In this document: positions 17,224-26,954 of the stretch, in pieces
Numbering within the stretch: position 1 is the first letter of the stretch
Layout: each line of letters starts with the position of its first letter
Assembly: GCA_905203015.1 (NCBI GenBank)
Contig: CAJKUC010000001.1
Span: 62,001 to 126,000 of the forward strand
Reading direction: 5' to 3'
From: an uncultured Christensenella sp.
GTDB taxonomy: Bacteria > Bacillota > Clostridia > Christensenellales > Borkfalkiaceae
Length of the DNA: 64,000 nt
Translations under genes and position numbers: made by a program
Notes under the pieces: model-generated
What the model saw: only the letters and a program-made list of their open reading frames with translations
Databases searched by the model: none
What the model was told of the DNA's origin: nothing

Positions 17224-18267
17224 ATGAAGAACGTCATTTTAACGGGGGATCGCCCCACAGGCAGATTGCATATCGGGCATTACGTAGGTTCGTTACGCGA
17301 AAGAGTGCGTTTGCAGAATACGGGAAAATACGACGAAATTTATATTATGATCGCCGACGCGCAGGCGTTGACGGATAATGCGGAAAACCCCGAAAAAGTG
17401 AGGTCGAACGTGATCGAAGTGGCGCTCGATTATCTCGCGTGCGGAATAAATCCCGAGAAAGCCACGATTTTTATTCAGTCCGAAGTGCCGCAACTTACGG
17501 AACTTTCCTTTTACTATATGAATCTCGTCACGCTTTCCAGATTGCAACGCAACCCTACGGTGAAAGCGGAAATTCAGTTGCGTAATTTCGAGACGAGCAT
17601 TCCCGTGGGCTTTCTGACGTATCCCATTTCGCAGGCGGCGGATATCACCGCATTCGGCGCGAACACCGTACCTGCGGGCGAAGATCAGGCGCCGATGATC
17701 GAACAGTGCAAAGAAATCGTGCACAAATTCAACGCCGTATACGGCGAAACGCTGGTGGAGCCGGAAATCGTACTGCCGCAGAATAAAAATTGTTTCCGTC
17801 TGCCCGGGTTGGACGGAAAGGCGAAGATGAGCAAATCTCTCGGAAACTGCATTTATCTTTCCGACGAGCCGGAAACGATACGGCAGAAAGTGATGTCGAT
17901 GTACACCGATCCCGACCATATCCGCGTGGAAGATCCCGGGAAAGTGGAGGGGAATACGGTGTTCACCTACCTCGACGCATTCTGCACCGACGCGCATTTT
18001 GAAAAATACCTGCCCGATTATAAAAATCTCGACGAACTGAAAGCGCATTATAAAAAGGGCGGGCTCGGCGACGTGAAAATCAAGAAGTTCCTTGCGAAGG
18101 TGTTGCAGGAAGAACTTTCCCCCATTTACGAACGGCGTAAAGAATGGGAAAAACGCGAAGACGAAGTGTGGGAAATTCTGAAAAACGGTTGCAAAACTGC
18201 CTATGCGAAAGCGGCGGAAACGCTGAAAAACGTAAGAAAAGCGATGAAAATCGATTATTTCGGCTGA
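17224..18267 (+). CDS. trpS: tryptophanyl-tRNA synthetase
   Basis: A 347-residue class Ic aminoacyl-tRNA synthetase that charges tRNA-Trp. The HIGH signature is in PTGRLHIGHYVG near residue 10, and the KMSKS loop is AKMSKSLGN near residue 200. GEDQAPMIEQ, in the tryptophan/ATP region, is clear. Length is normal for bacterial TrpS. It is a single gene between its own promoter and a hairpin terminator at ~18.3 kb. Confidence 0.97.
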   Translation: MKNVILTGDRPTGRLHIGHYVGSLRERVRLQNTGKYDEIYIMIADAQALTDNAENPEKVRSNVIEVALDYLACGINPEKATIFIQSEVPQLTELSFYYMNLVTLSRLQRNPTVKAEIQLRNFETSIPVGFLTYPISQAADITAFGANTVPAGEDQAPMIEQCKEIVHKFNAVYGETLVEPEIVLPQNKNCFRLPGLDGKAKMSKSLGNCIYLSDEPETIRQKVMSMYTDPDHIRVEDPGKVEGNTVFTYLDAFCTDAHFEKYLPDYKNLDELKAHYKKGGLGDVKIKKFLAKVLQEELSPIYERRKEWEKREDEVWEILKNGCKTAYAKAAETLKNVRKAMKIDYFG

Positions 18268-18315
18268 AAATTTAAAATCGTACGAGAGAACGAGAATCAT
18301 TACGATAAGCAGACG

Positions 18316-18345
18316 GCCGCACCCCTTAAATGGGGCGCGGCTTTT
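18316..18345 (+). terminator. likely terminator of trpS
   Basis: GCCGC-A-CCCC pairs with GGGG-C-GCGGC with one mismatch and is followed by TTTT; the T-run is short. Confidence 0.6.
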
Positions 18346-18420
18346 CGTATGCCGTTTTTGCCGGTTTTGTAAAATTTTCGTAAAAAGCAAAAAAACACGA
18401 AAAAAATATGGCAAAAAAAG

Positions 18421-18449
18421 TTGCCGAGAGGCAAAATTTGTGGTACAAT
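18421..18449 (+). promoter_or_regulatory. promoter of rpsB-tsf
   Basis: TTGCCG (18421-18426), 17-bp spacer, TACAAT (18444-18449), with a ~110-nt leader before rpsB. Confidence 0.75.
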
Positions 18450-18568
18450 AGAGAGGCTAAAAAAATACGCACCCGATTTTCGTGCGCCATCCGTGTCCGT
18501 AAATCTATTCATGCGGATGAATGAAGGCGAGATAAACGCGAAGCGGGGAGGTTAAACGGAGGCAAATT

Positions 18569-19366
18569 ATGGCAGTTATCACTATGAAGCAACTTCTCGA
18601 AGCAGGCGTTCATTTCGGTCACCAGACGAGAAAGTGGAATCCGAAAATGAAGAAGTACATTTTCGCCGCGAGAAACGACATTCACATCATCGATCTTCAG
18701 TTGACGGTGGGTCTGATCGAAGAAGCGTACAAGTTCGTATGCGACAGCGTTAAGGCGGGCAAAACCGTTCTTTTCGTGGGCACGAAGAACCAGGCGCAGG
18801 AAGCGGTGAAAGAAGAAGCGGAACGCTGCGGACAGTACTATGTTAATTCCCGTTGGCTCGGCGGTTGCCTTACCAACTTCAAGACGATGCGTTCCCGCGT
18901 AGAACGCCTTGAAAAACTGGAAAAAATGGAAGCAAACGGCGAATTTGAACTTCTCCCCAAGAAAGAAGTGATGCTTCTTAAAAAAGAAATGAGCAAATTG
19001 CAGGCGAATCTCGGCGGCATCAAGAACATGAAATCGATGCCCGGCGTGATGTTCGTGGTGGATCCTCACGGGGAAGAAATCGCCGTGAAAGAAGCGAGAA
19101 AGATGGGTATTCCCGTAGTGGCGATCACCGATACGAACTGCGATCCCGACGAGATCGATTACGTTATTCCCGGCAACGACGACGCTATCCGCGCGATCAA
19201 ACTGATCGCTTCCGTGATCGCGAACGCCGTTATCGAAGCGAACCAGGGCGCGGAAGCGCTTGCTCCCGCGGAAGCACCCGCCGCAAGCGAAGCGACGGAT
19301 ATGGAAGAAGTGGTGGCCGCGGCGGAAGAACCCGCTACGGAAGCGACGGAAGAAAAAGCGGAATAA
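18569..19366 (+). CDS. rpsB: 30S ribosomal protein S2
   Basis: A 265-residue S2 with the standard [22 protein letters not shown] opening, the [10 protein letters not shown] segment and the [10 protein letters not shown] loop. The last ~35 residues form an acidic Ala/Glu-rich tail, as in many Bacillota S2 proteins. It is paired with tsf as usual, with a 107-bp gap between them. A ribosome-binding site (GGAGGTTAAACGGAGG) precedes the ATG. Confidence 0.98.
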   Translation: MAVITMKQLLEAGVHFGHQTRKWNPKMKKYIFAARNDIHIIDLQLTVGLIEEAYKFVCDSVKAGKTVLFVGTKNQAQEAVKEEAERCGQYYVNSRWLGGCLTNFKTMRSRVERLEKLEKMEANGEFELLPKKEVMLLKKEMSKLQANLGGIKNMKSMPGVMFVVDPHGEEIAVKEARKMGIPVVAITDTNCDPDEIDYVIPGNDDAIRAIKLIASVIANAVIEANQGAEALAPAEAPAASEATDMEEVVAAAEEPATEATEEKAE

Positions 19367-19473
19367 TTTTCGCTTCGTTTTAAGCAGAGAATTTATAACG
19401 CGCCGTGGCTGAAAAACATACGGCGCGTTATATGGAAAAGCACAAAAAATACGTTGAAAGGAGAGAAAGTATT

Positions 19474-20370
19474 ATGGCGTTTACGGCAAAAGACGTAATG
19501 GCTTTGCGCGAAAAAACCGGCGCGGGCGTGATGGATTGCAAAAAGGCGTTGACGGATACCGACGGCGATATGGAAAAAGCGATGGATCTTCTTCGCGAAA
19601 GAGGAATCGCGAAAGCCGAAAAGAAGGCTTCGAGAATCGCGGCGGAAGGTATTGTGTACGCTTATGTAAAAGAAAAGAAAGGCGTGCTGATCGAAGTGAA
19701 CTGCGAATCCGATTTCGTGGCGAAGAACCCTCAGTTCACCGCGATTGCGGAAGAAATCTCGAAAGTGATTCTTGCGGAAAAACCCGCCGACGTGGCGGCT
19801 CTTGCTTCCTGCAAGGTTTCCGACGGCAGCACCGTGGAAGATTATCTGAAAGGTCAGACGGCCGTGATCGGCGAAAAGATCGCCGTGAGAAGATTCACCG
19901 CATACGAAACGGACGGCTTCCTTGCGAAGTATATCCACCTCGGCGGTAAACTCGGCGTTCTTCTCGATATGGCGGGCGAAGAGACGGAAGCGGCGAAAGA
20001 AGCGGCGCACGAAGTGACGTTGCAGATCGCTTTCACGAAACCTGCGTATCTTTCCGAAGACGAAGTGTCTTCGGATACCCTCGAAAAGGAAAAAGAAGTG
20101 CTTAAACAGCAGGCTATCAACGAAGGCAAGCCCGAAGCGATCGCCGAAAAGATGGTGCTCGGCAGAATCAAGAAATTCTACGAAGAAAACTGCCTTCTTA
20201 AACAGGCGTTCATCAAAGACGATAAAAAGACGGTTACCGATCTTCTTAAAGCGGCGGGCAATGCGAAAGTGAATCGTTTCGTATTCTACGTAATGGGCGA
20301 AGGCCTTGAAAAGAAGAGCGAAGATCTGAGCGAAGAAGTGGCTAAACAGGTTGCCGCTGCGAAAAAATAA
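19474..20370 (+). CDS. tsf: translation elongation factor Ts
   Basis: A 298-residue EF-Ts that recycles EF-Tu from GDP to GTP. The N-terminal UBA-like module (VMALREKTGAGVMDCKKAL) and the core motif containing the TDF-like residues (CESDFVAKN) are present. The frame extends 23 codons upstream, but AAAGGAGAG lies just before the ATG at 19474 and family alignment begins there. A strong terminator follows. Confidence 0.97.
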   Translation: MAFTAKDVMALREKTGAGVMDCKKALTDTDGDMEKAMDLLRERGIAKAEKKASRIAAEGIVYAYVKEKKGVLIEVNCESDFVAKNPQFTAIAEEISKVILAEKPADVAALASCKVSDGSTVEDYLKGQTAVIGEKIAVRRFTAYETDGFLAKYIHLGGKLGVLLDMAGEETEAAKEAAHEVTLQIAFTKPAYLSEDEVSSDTLEKEKEVLKQQAINEGKPEAIAEKMVLGRIKKFYEENCLLKQAFIKDDKKTVTDLLKAAGNAKVNRFVFYVMGEGLEKKSEDLSEEVAKQVAAAKK

Positions 20371-20412
20371 GCCTCGGAATCTTGATAGAAAAGATCTGAA
20401 TATTAAAAGCGA

Positions 20413-20445
20413 AACTCCGACGAAGCAAATTCGTCGGAGTTTTTT
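20413..20445 (+). terminator. terminator of rpsB-tsf
   Basis: A 12-bp perfect stem (AACTCCGACGAA with its complement), 5-nt loop, then a T-run. Confidence 0.95.
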
Positions 20446-20554
20446 CGTATTTACGCAAAAGAAGTTGATAAAAATTCGTCGGCTCTTTTGTGATTCGGGA
20501 TTTATGTTTTCAGCCGATATTTTCGGCTCGAGGCGTTTTTTCGTTGTGTAATTT

Positions 20555-21616
20555 TCACGAAACGTCGCCTTTTTCGCGCTTTTTCTTCTTTCGTTTTTCC
20601 TTTTTGTCAGCGCAAGCGGGAGCGGACGTGTCCGCTGCGCCGACTGCGGGTAAAAGTGCGGGGGAAAGTTCGGCGGAAAGGCTTTCGGCGGAAGTCGAAA
20701 CGGCTTGCGCGGTTCGCGCGGCGGACGTGCGTTTCGCGGACGAATCGGAAGAGATCGTCGGAGCGAGTGCGGCGGCGTGCTCTGCCGAAGAGGATTCCGA
20801 CGGGAACAACGGCTGTCGTTCCTGCATTTTCGTTTGAGCCTTATCGCGCTTTTCGGCGGATTTTAAAAGTTTTTTCTCCGTTTTTAACGCGATTTTTTTA
20901 TTGGCTTTTTCTTGTTTCTGCGCCGATTTTTTTTCTTTCGCTTCTATTTTCGCCTGTTTCCGTCTTTCCTGAAATTCTGCCTGATGCTGCGCTTTCTTTT
21001 CCTGGCGCTCGACGCGGAAGAGTTCTACTTTTTCGCGTAATTTCAGTTGATTTTTGTTCGGCTCTTTGGGCGTTTCCACTTCTTTTCCCGTGATCTTTTT
21101 AAAGAAATTCGTTACGCCCGTCACTGGGCGTTTGATCTCTTCCACGTCCGCTTTTACGGCGTCGAGCATAAGGGCGAAGCGATTGGAAAGAATCGCGCCG
21201 ATCACCTCGAATACGATTTGCAGAATCCAGCCGATAATCATCATGCATACGAGAAGAATCGCAAGGAACGAAACGTGTTCCGCCGTCTGATACAATCCGT
21301 AGATCGTTAAAGCGATGGGATAGATACGAAGCAGCAGTTTGCACGCTTTATAAATTTTCGCGCCGAGTTTTTTTACCAGTTTGTTTTTTGCGCCGTCGGG
21401 CGCTTTTCCGCCTTTCGTGGTGACGAGGAAAAAAACGAAATACGCCACAGACAAGGCGAACAGGGCGATATTCACCCACAAAACGCCCGTGCCCGCGATC
21501 AGCGAATAAAGAAGATAGCCTATGTACACTGCCTGCGAAGCCACGCCGATGATATACAACACTTTCTGAAAATCGGCCACCACCTGTTTCCAGGCAACCT
21601 GCGTATAATCGAACAT
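20555..21616 (-). CDS. hypothetical membrane protein with charged coiled-coil tail
   Basis: A 353-residue protein of unknown function. Residues ~15-190 contain four or five hydrophobic helices (for example VLYIIGVASQAVYIGYLLY and VNIALFALSVAYFVFF). From ~residue 225 on, a long Lys/Glu/Gln-rich stretch (KEKKSAQKQEKANKK) predicts a cytoplasmic coiled coil, followed by an Ala/Ser-rich segment and a basic end. I choose the ATG at 21616, preceded by GGGGAG; longer versions run into the promoter. It is divergent from another membrane protein gene, with the two promoters back to back. Confidence 0.7.
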   Translation of the reverse strand: MFDYTQVAWKQVVADFQKVLYIIGVASQAVYIGYLLYSLIAGTGVLWVNIALFALSVAYFVFFLVTTKGGKAPDGAKNKLVKKLGAKIYKACKLLLRIYPIALTIYGLYQTAEHVSFLAILLVCMMIIGWILQIVFEVIGAILSNRFALMLDAVKADVEEIKRPVTGVTNFFKKITGKEVETPKEPNKNQLKLREKVELFRVERQEKKAQHQAEFQERRKQAKIEAKEKKSAQKQEKANKKIALKTEKKLLKSAEKRDKAQTKMQERQPLFPSESSSAEHAAALAPTISSDSSAKRTSAARTAQAVSTSAESLSAELSPALLPAVGAADTSAPACADKKEKRKKKKREKGDVS

Positions 21617-21686
21617 ATAAAATCTCCCCGTCGGAGGAAAGATTTTGTGGATAAATGTCTCCGATCGTTTCGCTCCCGACGTAGGA

Positions 21687-21715
21687 ATTATACACCATCC
21701 GCCGAAAAAAATCAA
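21687..21715 (-). promoter_or_regulatory. promoter of the coiled-coil membrane protein gene
   Basis: Minus strand TTGATT (21710-21715), 17-bp spacer, TATAAT (21687-21692). Confidence 0.75.
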
Positions 21716-21764
21716 CCTTCTTTGAAAGCGTTGCCGCAAAAACGCGTAAAATCGGCGTGAAAAC

Positions 21765-21793
21765 TTGCTATTTTCCGAACGGTATGCTACAAT
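21765..21793 (+). promoter_or_regulatory. promoter of the DUF697-like membrane protein operon
   Basis: TTGCTA (21765-21770), 17-bp spacer, TACAAT (21788-21793). It is divergent from the promoter at 21687-21715, about 50 bp away. Confidence 0.7.
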
Positions 21794-21820
21794 ATATCCG
21801 ATACCAACCAAGGAAAAACG

Positions 21821-23014
21821 GTGGACAACATTATGGAAAAAGACGAAAACAAGACGGCGGAAGAAGAAGCCGCGTTGACGAACGCATTATTGGTAGCCGA
21901 AGGGAAGACATCCGGAAATCCCCGCGCAGGCGGCGCGGAAACGAAAGAAAATAACGCGGAAAGCAACGAAAAAAAAGCGAAAAAGACGGCGAAAGCAAAA
22001 AAAACGCAGAGCGAAACTACGGGCGAGAACGAAGATTTTTCCCGCTCCGTCACCGCGCCGCTCGGCAAGAGCAGCGAAAAGAGGGCGGCGCTCGCCTTGG
22101 TGTTTGTAATCGCGCTGATCGTGCTTCTTGCTGCGGGAGCGATTGCGAATTTGCTCACGTTAGCCTTTCAGATCGGCAAAGTTTTCGGCTATGTGTGTAC
22201 GGGCGCGGCGGCGCTTATCGTATTTTTCTTTATGATTCTGCCGCTTTTGAAAGTGCTGAAAGCGCGCGCGTTTATTACTGACGTTACGGCGGAGAATAAG
22301 GATCTTGCGAAACGGAAAAATTACGAGGCGTTACGTGCTACGGCTACGGCGCTGACGGCATACAACCGCGACGAAAAAACGACGAAATATCACTATATTA
22401 AAGAAGAACGGTTGCAGAAGATAGAAAGCGCGCTGAACAAGAACGATAAAGCCGCGCTCAGAACGGCGATGCGGGAAACGTATTCTTCCGATGTGGGATC
22501 TACGGCGAACGGGGTGATTTTCAAAAGTGCGGGCAGGGCGTTTCTGATGACGTCGGTTTCGCAGAACGATAAAATCGACGCCGTGTCGGTGTTGCTTGTG
22601 AATTTATCTTTAATCAAGCAGATCGTGGCGATTTACGGCTATCGGCCCACGCACGCGAAACTGCTTAAAATTTATGCGAGCGTGCTGAGAAATTCGCTGA
22701 TCGCCTATGGCATGCAGAACGTGAACTGGTTTAACGTATTCGGAAAGTTTTTTGCGGGCGTTTCCAAAAAAATTCCGTTTATCGATACGCTTGTGGACAG
22801 CGCGGTGCAGGGAACCGTCAGCGCGTTTTTAACGCTTCTGGTGGGGTATAAAACGAAACGCTATCTTTGCTCCGATTATAAAAAACAGGAAAAACTCGAT
22901 CCGCTGGAAGAGGAAGGCGTGGAATCTTCGGACGACGAGGTGCGTATCGCTTCCGCACTGGCGAAAGAAGTGCGCAAAGAAAAGGGCGCGGCGGCGAAAG
23001 GAATGAACGTATGA
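21821..23014 (+). CDS. membrane protein, DUF697/YcjF-like
   Basis: A 397-residue protein. A Lys/Glu-rich N-terminal ~80 residues is probably cytoplasmic. Two adjacent transmembrane helices follow (AALALVFVIALIVLLAAG and YVCTGAAALIVFFFMILP), then a helical C-terminal domain resembling DUF697 (IVAIYGYRPTHAKLLKIY, later VDSAVQGTVSAFLTLLVG). DUF697 proteins of the YcjF type are inner-membrane proteins of unclear function. The start is the GTG at 21821, six bases after AGGA; the ATG four codons later is less well placed. It overlaps the next gene by 4 bp, so the two are coupled. Confidence 0.7.
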   Translation: MDNIMEKDENKTAEEEAALTNALLVAEGKTSGNPRAGGAETKENNAESNEKKAKKTAKAKKTQSETTGENEDFSRSVTAPLGKSSEKRAALALVFVIALIVLLAAGAIANLLTLAFQIGKVFGYVCTGAAALIVFFFMILPLLKVLKARAFITDVTAENKDLAKRKNYEALRATATALTAYNRDEKTTKYHYIKEERLQKIESALNKNDKAALRTAMRETYSSDVGSTANGVIFKSAGRAFLMTSVSQNDKIDAVSVLLVNLSLIKQIVAIYGYRPTHAKLLKIYASVLRNSLIAYGMQNVNWFNVFGKFFAGVSKKIPFIDTLVDSAVQGTVSAFLTLLVGYKTKRYLCSDYKKQEKLDPLEEEGVESSDDEVRIASALAKEVRKEKGAAAKGMNV

Positions 23015-24210
23015 GATTACTGATTCCCGCGGCGGCGGGTATGGAAGGCGGCGTACGCCGACAACTGAAATATCTGGGCTATACGCCGAAAGCGGACGGC
23101 TCGGCGGAAAACGGCAGAATCGAAATCGAGGGCGACGTATACGACGTTGCGCGGCTGAATATGTTTTTGCGCAGCGGCGAGCGGGTGCTGATCGCGTTAT
23201 CTTCCTTTCATGCGGCAACGTTCGACGAATTATACGAGGGTATTTATTCGATCCCGTGGGAAAATTATCTTTGCCGCGACGCGCGGATCGTGATGGACGG
23301 CAAGAGCAATTATTCCGCACTCGGCGCGATAAAAGCGGCGGGCGGCGTGGCGAAAAAGGCGATCATCCGTCGCCTTGCCGATCGCTTGAACGCAAGAGGA
23401 AAACAAGGCGCTGCGGCGACGTTTCCCGAAACGGGCGAGCGGACGATCGTGGGCGTTTCGATTTATAAGGATACGGCGACGGTGACGATCGATACGTCGG
23501 GCGAGGGCTTACATAAGCGCGGCTACCGCTCGCTGGCGTACGACGCGCCGCTGAAAGAAACGTTGGCGGCGGGAATTATCGATATGACGTATTATCACGG
23601 CGATTTTTCAAAGCCGTTTGCCGATCCGTTCTGCGGCAGCGGAACGTTGCCGATAGAAGCCGCCTTATCCATGCGGAATATTGCGCCGGGAAAAAACAGA
23701 ACGTTTGATTTTCTCGGCTGGAAACAATGCGGAAAATATGGCGAAAGCGATATTAAAAACGCTTTGAAACGGGCGAAAGAAGAGGCGGAAGATACGGAAC
23801 ATAGGGAGGGAAAATTGAATATCCGCGCGTCGGATATTTCTCCCCGTGCCGTTTCCATTGCGAAATACCATGCCGAACGGGCGGGCGTAAGCGGGGATAT
23901 TTCTTTTTCCGTGGCGGCTGCGGAAAAATTCGCAAGCGACGAAAAATACGGGGTGCTCGTCTGCAATCCGCCGTATGGGGAAAGGCTTTCTTCTTCGGAA
24001 GAGGTGAAGAAAATTTACAGAGATTTTTCCCGCGCGTTTTTCGCGCTGCCCGATTGGAGCGGCTATATTTTAACGGCGTTCCCCGAATTCGAGCGGGCGT
24101 TTTCCCGCCGCGCAAACGCGGTGAAGCGCTTATCGAACGCAAATCTGCCTTGCGGACTGTATTGCTATTTCGGCAAGAAACCATTTAAAGAAAATGTGTT
24201 TATAAAATAA
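23011..24210 (+). CDS. THUMP-domain class I RNA methyltransferase (RlmL/YpsC-like)
   Basis: A 399-residue RNA methyltransferase. The N-terminal ~165 residues contain a THUMP-type RNA-binding region. The catalytic domain shows FADPFCGSGTLPIEAAL (SAM binding) and the m2G-type catalytic motif CNPPYGERL. Such proteins make m2G in 23S rRNA (RlmL) or related sites; the exact base is not readable. It overlaps the preceding membrane-protein gene by 4 bp. A weak hairpin terminator lies ~110 bp downstream. Confidence 0.9.
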   Translation: MRLLIPAAAGMEGGVRRQLKYLGYTPKADGSAENGRIEIEGDVYDVARLNMFLRSGERVLIALSSFHAATFDELYEGIYSIPWENYLCRDARIVMDGKSNYSALGAIKAAGGVAKKAIIRRLADRLNARGKQGAAATFPETGERTIVGVSIYKDTATVTIDTSGEGLHKRGYRSLAYDAPLKETLAAGIIDMTYYHGDFSKPFADPFCGSGTLPIEAALSMRNIAPGKNRTFDFLGWKQCGKYGESDIKNALKRAKEEAEDTEHREGKLNIRASDISPRAVSIAKYHAERAGVSGDISFSVAAAEKFASDEKYGVLVCNPPYGERLSSSEEVKKIYRDFSRAFFALPDWSGYILTAFPEFERAFSRRANAVKRLSNANLPCGLYCYFGKKPFKENVFIK

Positions 24211-24321
24211 AGTAAAAATATCATTCGACTGCGAATTTTTAATACGTGCACTTTATTTTTTAAAGCAAAAATCGATTTTTTGCGGGAAAATCAAAGTGAA
24301 AAATGAAAAAATAAAAAAAAT

Positions 24322-24350
24322 CCGTCGTTTTTAAGCGGCGGGTTTTCTTT
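24322..24350 (+). terminator. possible terminator after the THUMP methyltransferase gene
   Basis: A CCGTCG / CGGCGG stem is followed by an interrupted T-run (GGTTTTCTTTT). Confidence 0.5.
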
Positions 24351-24353
24351 TAT

Positions 24354-24382
24354 TTGACTTATTGCGTTCTGCGGAATATAAT
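24354..24382 (+). promoter_or_regulatory. promoter of glnN
   Basis: TTGACT (24354-24359), 17-bp spacer, TATAAT (24377-24382). Confidence 0.85.
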
Positions 24383-24471
24383 AGCGATATTAAATTTTTA
24401 CGGAAGAAAAAAGCGCCGTGCGGAATAAATAGAAACAAAGACGGCGGATTCCGTGGAAGAGAGGCAGAAAT

Positions 24472-26571
24472 ATGAATTACGGAAAAGAAGAAGCGAAGAA
24501 CCCCGCAGAGACGTTCGGCGAATACATATTCGGCGACGCCGCAATGAAAAAATATCTTACGGCGAAGACATATGCTTCGCTGCGCAAGACGATCGACGAG
24601 GGCGAGCCGATCGATCCCGAAATCTGTGCGGAAGTGGCGGAAGCGATGAAAAACTGGGCGATGTCGTTCGGCGCGACGCACTATACGCATTGGTTTCAGC
24701 CGCTGACGGGAACTACGGCGGGCAAGCACGAGGCGTTTCTCGACTTCTGCGGAAAAGACGGCGCAATCATGCGTCTTTCGGGAAAATCGCTGGTGGTGGG
24801 CGAACCCGACGCTTCCTCTTTCCCCACCGACGGCGCGCGTGCGACCTGTGCGGCGCGCGGATATACGGCGTGGGATCCCACGTCTCCCGCATTCGTGAAA
24901 GAGGGAACGCTGTTTATCCCCGCGGTATTCGTTTCGTATACGGGGGAAACGTTGGATAAGAAAGCCCCGCTTTTAAAATCGATCACCGCGCTGAACACGC
25001 AGACGAAACGTATTTTGAAACTCTTCGGCACAACGTGCAAGAAAGTGTTTACTTCCGTGGGGCCCGAACAGGAATATTTCCTCGTGGACAAGAGCGTGTA
25101 CGATAAACGCGAAGATTTACGCCTGACGGGAAGAACGCTGTTCGGAGCGCAGAGCGTGAAAGGGCAGGAACTGGAAGACCATTATTTCGGCGTGCTTCGT
25201 CCCCGAGTCACCGAGTTTATGAAAGATCTCGACGAAACGCTGTGGAAGTACGGGATTCTGGCGAAATCGAAACACAACGAGGTGGCGCCGGCGCAACACG
25301 AACTCGCTCCCGTTTTCTGCGATACGAATCGTTCCGTAGACAACAACCAACTCATGATGGAGATTATGAAAAAAGTGGCGGAAAAGCACGGGCTTGCCTG
25401 CCTTTTGCACGAAAAGCCGTTTGAAGGCATCAACGGCTCGGGTAAACACAACAACTGGTCGTTATCTTTGGATAACGGCGAGAATCTGTTGGATCCGGGC
25501 GCGCATCCCGAAAGCAACACGCGTTTTATGTTCGTGCTTGCCTGCGTGATCTCCGCCGTGGATACCTATCAGGGGATTTTACGCGCCTGTGTGGCTTCCG
25601 CCGGCAACGATCACCGTCTGGGGGCGGATGAAGCGCCTCCCGCGATCGTTTCCGTATATCTCGGCGACGAACTTGGGGCGTTGGTGGACAGCATCGTGCT
25701 CGGAAAGAATTACGTTCCGAAAAAAGCGGCGAAAGGCTCGATCGGCGTGCCCGAATCGCCTATTTTTCCCATCGATTCCACCGACAGAAACCGTACTTCG
25801 CCGTTTGCGTTTACGGGAAACAAGTTCGAGTTCCGTATGCTCGGCTCGGCGGCTTCGGTAGCCGATCCCAATATCGTGCTGAACACCATCGTTGCCGACG
25901 CGTTCGCGACGGCGGCGGACAAACTGGAAAAATCGGAGAACCTCGAAAAAGACATTAAGGCATACACCGAAAAACTGCTTAAAGAGCATTACCGCATTAT
26001 CTTCAATTACAACGGCTACGGCCCCGAATGGGAGCAGGAAGCGGAACACAGAGGGCTTCTGAACGCGAAAACCACCGCGGACGCCGTGCCGGAACTGCTG
26101 AAAAAAGAAAACGTGGACGTATTCGTGCGCCGCGGCGTATATACGAAGAGCGAAGCGATCGCCCGCGCGAATATTCAACTGGATACGTATATCAAAAATA
26201 TTAAAATCGAGGCGCGCGTGATGCTGGATATGTTCCGCAAAGATGTTTATCCCGCCGCCGCCGCGTACGAAGAAAAACTGTGTGCTTCTCTTTCCGCAAA
26301 AAAATCGTTGTTCTCGCTGAACTGCGCGAAAGAAGAAAAACTCATTAAAACGATCGCCGAAAAGGAAGAAAAAATGCTGGAAGCAAGCGAAACGCTGGAA
26401 AACGCGCTGAACGTGCTGCCGGAAGAGCGGCTTGCCGCCGCAAAAGCCTGCGCGCATATCGTGTGCCCCACGATGAACGAACTGCGCCGCGCCGCCGACG
26501 AGGCGGAAACGCTTTGCTCGAAAGACGAATGGAAACTGCCCCGCTACGTGGATCTTTTGTACAGCGTGTGA
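24472..26571 (+). CDS. glnN: glutamine synthetase type III
   Basis: A 699-residue GSIII, the large dodecameric form of glutamine synthetase (glutamate + ammonia + ATP to glutamine). The type III signatures are present: THWFQPLTGTTAGKHEAF, GPEQEYFLVD, a KHNEVAPAQHE metal/ammonia region and NGSGKHNNWSL at the ATP site. Length is normal for GSIII and far above GSI (~450). It is a single gene with its own consensus promoter. GSIII is common in Bacteroidota, Clostridia and cyanobacteria. Nothing is broken. Confidence 0.97.
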   Translation: MNYGKEEAKNPAETFGEYIFGDAAMKKYLTAKTYASLRKTIDEGEPIDPEICAEVAEAMKNWAMSFGATHYTHWFQPLTGTTAGKHEAFLDFCGKDGAIMRLSGKSLVVGEPDASSFPTDGARATCAARGYTAWDPTSPAFVKEGTLFIPAVFVSYTGETLDKKAPLLKSITALNTQTKRILKLFGTTCKKVFTSVGPEQEYFLVDKSVYDKREDLRLTGRTLFGAQSVKGQELEDHYFGVLRPRVTEFMKDLDETLWKYGILAKSKHNEVAPAQHELAPVFCDTNRSVDNNQLMMEIMKKVAEKHGLACLLHEKPFEGINGSGKHNNWSLSLDNGENLLDPGAHPESNTRFMFVLACVISAVDTYQGILRACVASAGNDHRLGADEAPPAIVSVYLGDELGALVDSIVLGKNYVPKKAAKGSIGVPESPIFPIDSTDRNRTSPFAFTGNKFEFRMLGSAASVADPNIVLNTIVADAFATAADKLEKSENLEKDIKAYTEKLLKEHYRIIFNYNGYGPEWEQEAEHRGLLNAKTTADAVPELLKKENVDVFVRRGVYTKSEAIARANIQLDTYIKNIKIEARVMLDMFRKDVYPAAAAYEEKLCASLSAKKSLFSLNCAKEEKLIKTIAEKEEKMLEASETLENALNVLPEERLAAAKACAHIVCPTMNELRRAADEAETLCSKDEWKLPRYVDLLYSV

Positions 26572-26633
26572 TATAAAGACGCGGGCCGACAAAAAACTTG
26601 TTTTCAAAAACGCGGAAAGCGCGTGCGTATTTC

Positions 26634-26662
26634 TTGACAGAAAGAAAAAGGCGTGCTATAAT
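26634..26662 (+). promoter_or_regulatory. promoter of the FMN riboswitch-ribU unit
   Basis: TTGACA (26634-26639), 17-bp spacer, TATAAT (26657-26662); both hexamers are perfect. Confidence 0.95.
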
Positions 26663-26670
26663 GTGTTTGT

Positions 26671-26787
26671 CTTTGGGGCGAGGCGAAATTCCTCACCGGC
26701 AGTGATAGTCTGCGAAGAACGGAAATATTCTCCGTTCCCGAATCGGTGCGAATCCGATACCGACGGTATAGTCCGGATGGAAAAACG
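26671..26787 (+). promoter_or_regulatory. FMN riboswitch (RFN element)
   Basis: The conserved RFN sequence blocks are readable in order: CTTTGGGGCGAGGCGAAATTC, CCGGCAGTGATAGTC, the variable hairpin, CGAATCGGTGCGAATCCGA, then ACCGACGGTATAGTCCGGATG. It starts right after the promoter and is followed by a strong hairpin terminator, so FMN is expected to stop transcription before ribU. Confidence 0.97.
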
Positions 26788-26820
26788 ACGAAAATAACGC
26801 ATAAAAATTTTCCGTTTTCA

Positions 26821-26859
26821 AAAACGTTGCCGAAAGACTTTTCCGGCAACGTTTTTTTT
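26821..26859 (+). terminator. riboswitch expression-platform terminator
   Basis: AACGTTGCCG pairs with CGGCAACGTT and is followed by a run of T. It lies 34 nt after the riboswitch and before ribU, as expected for transcriptional attenuation. Confidence 0.9.
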
Positions 26860-26954
26860 CGGGCGGTACGTCCGGAAGAAGAAAACAGAAATCGGGCGCG
26901 ATTTCGTCCGCCGTTAAAAAAACAAACGGCGATCCGAAGAAAAGGAGAAATTTT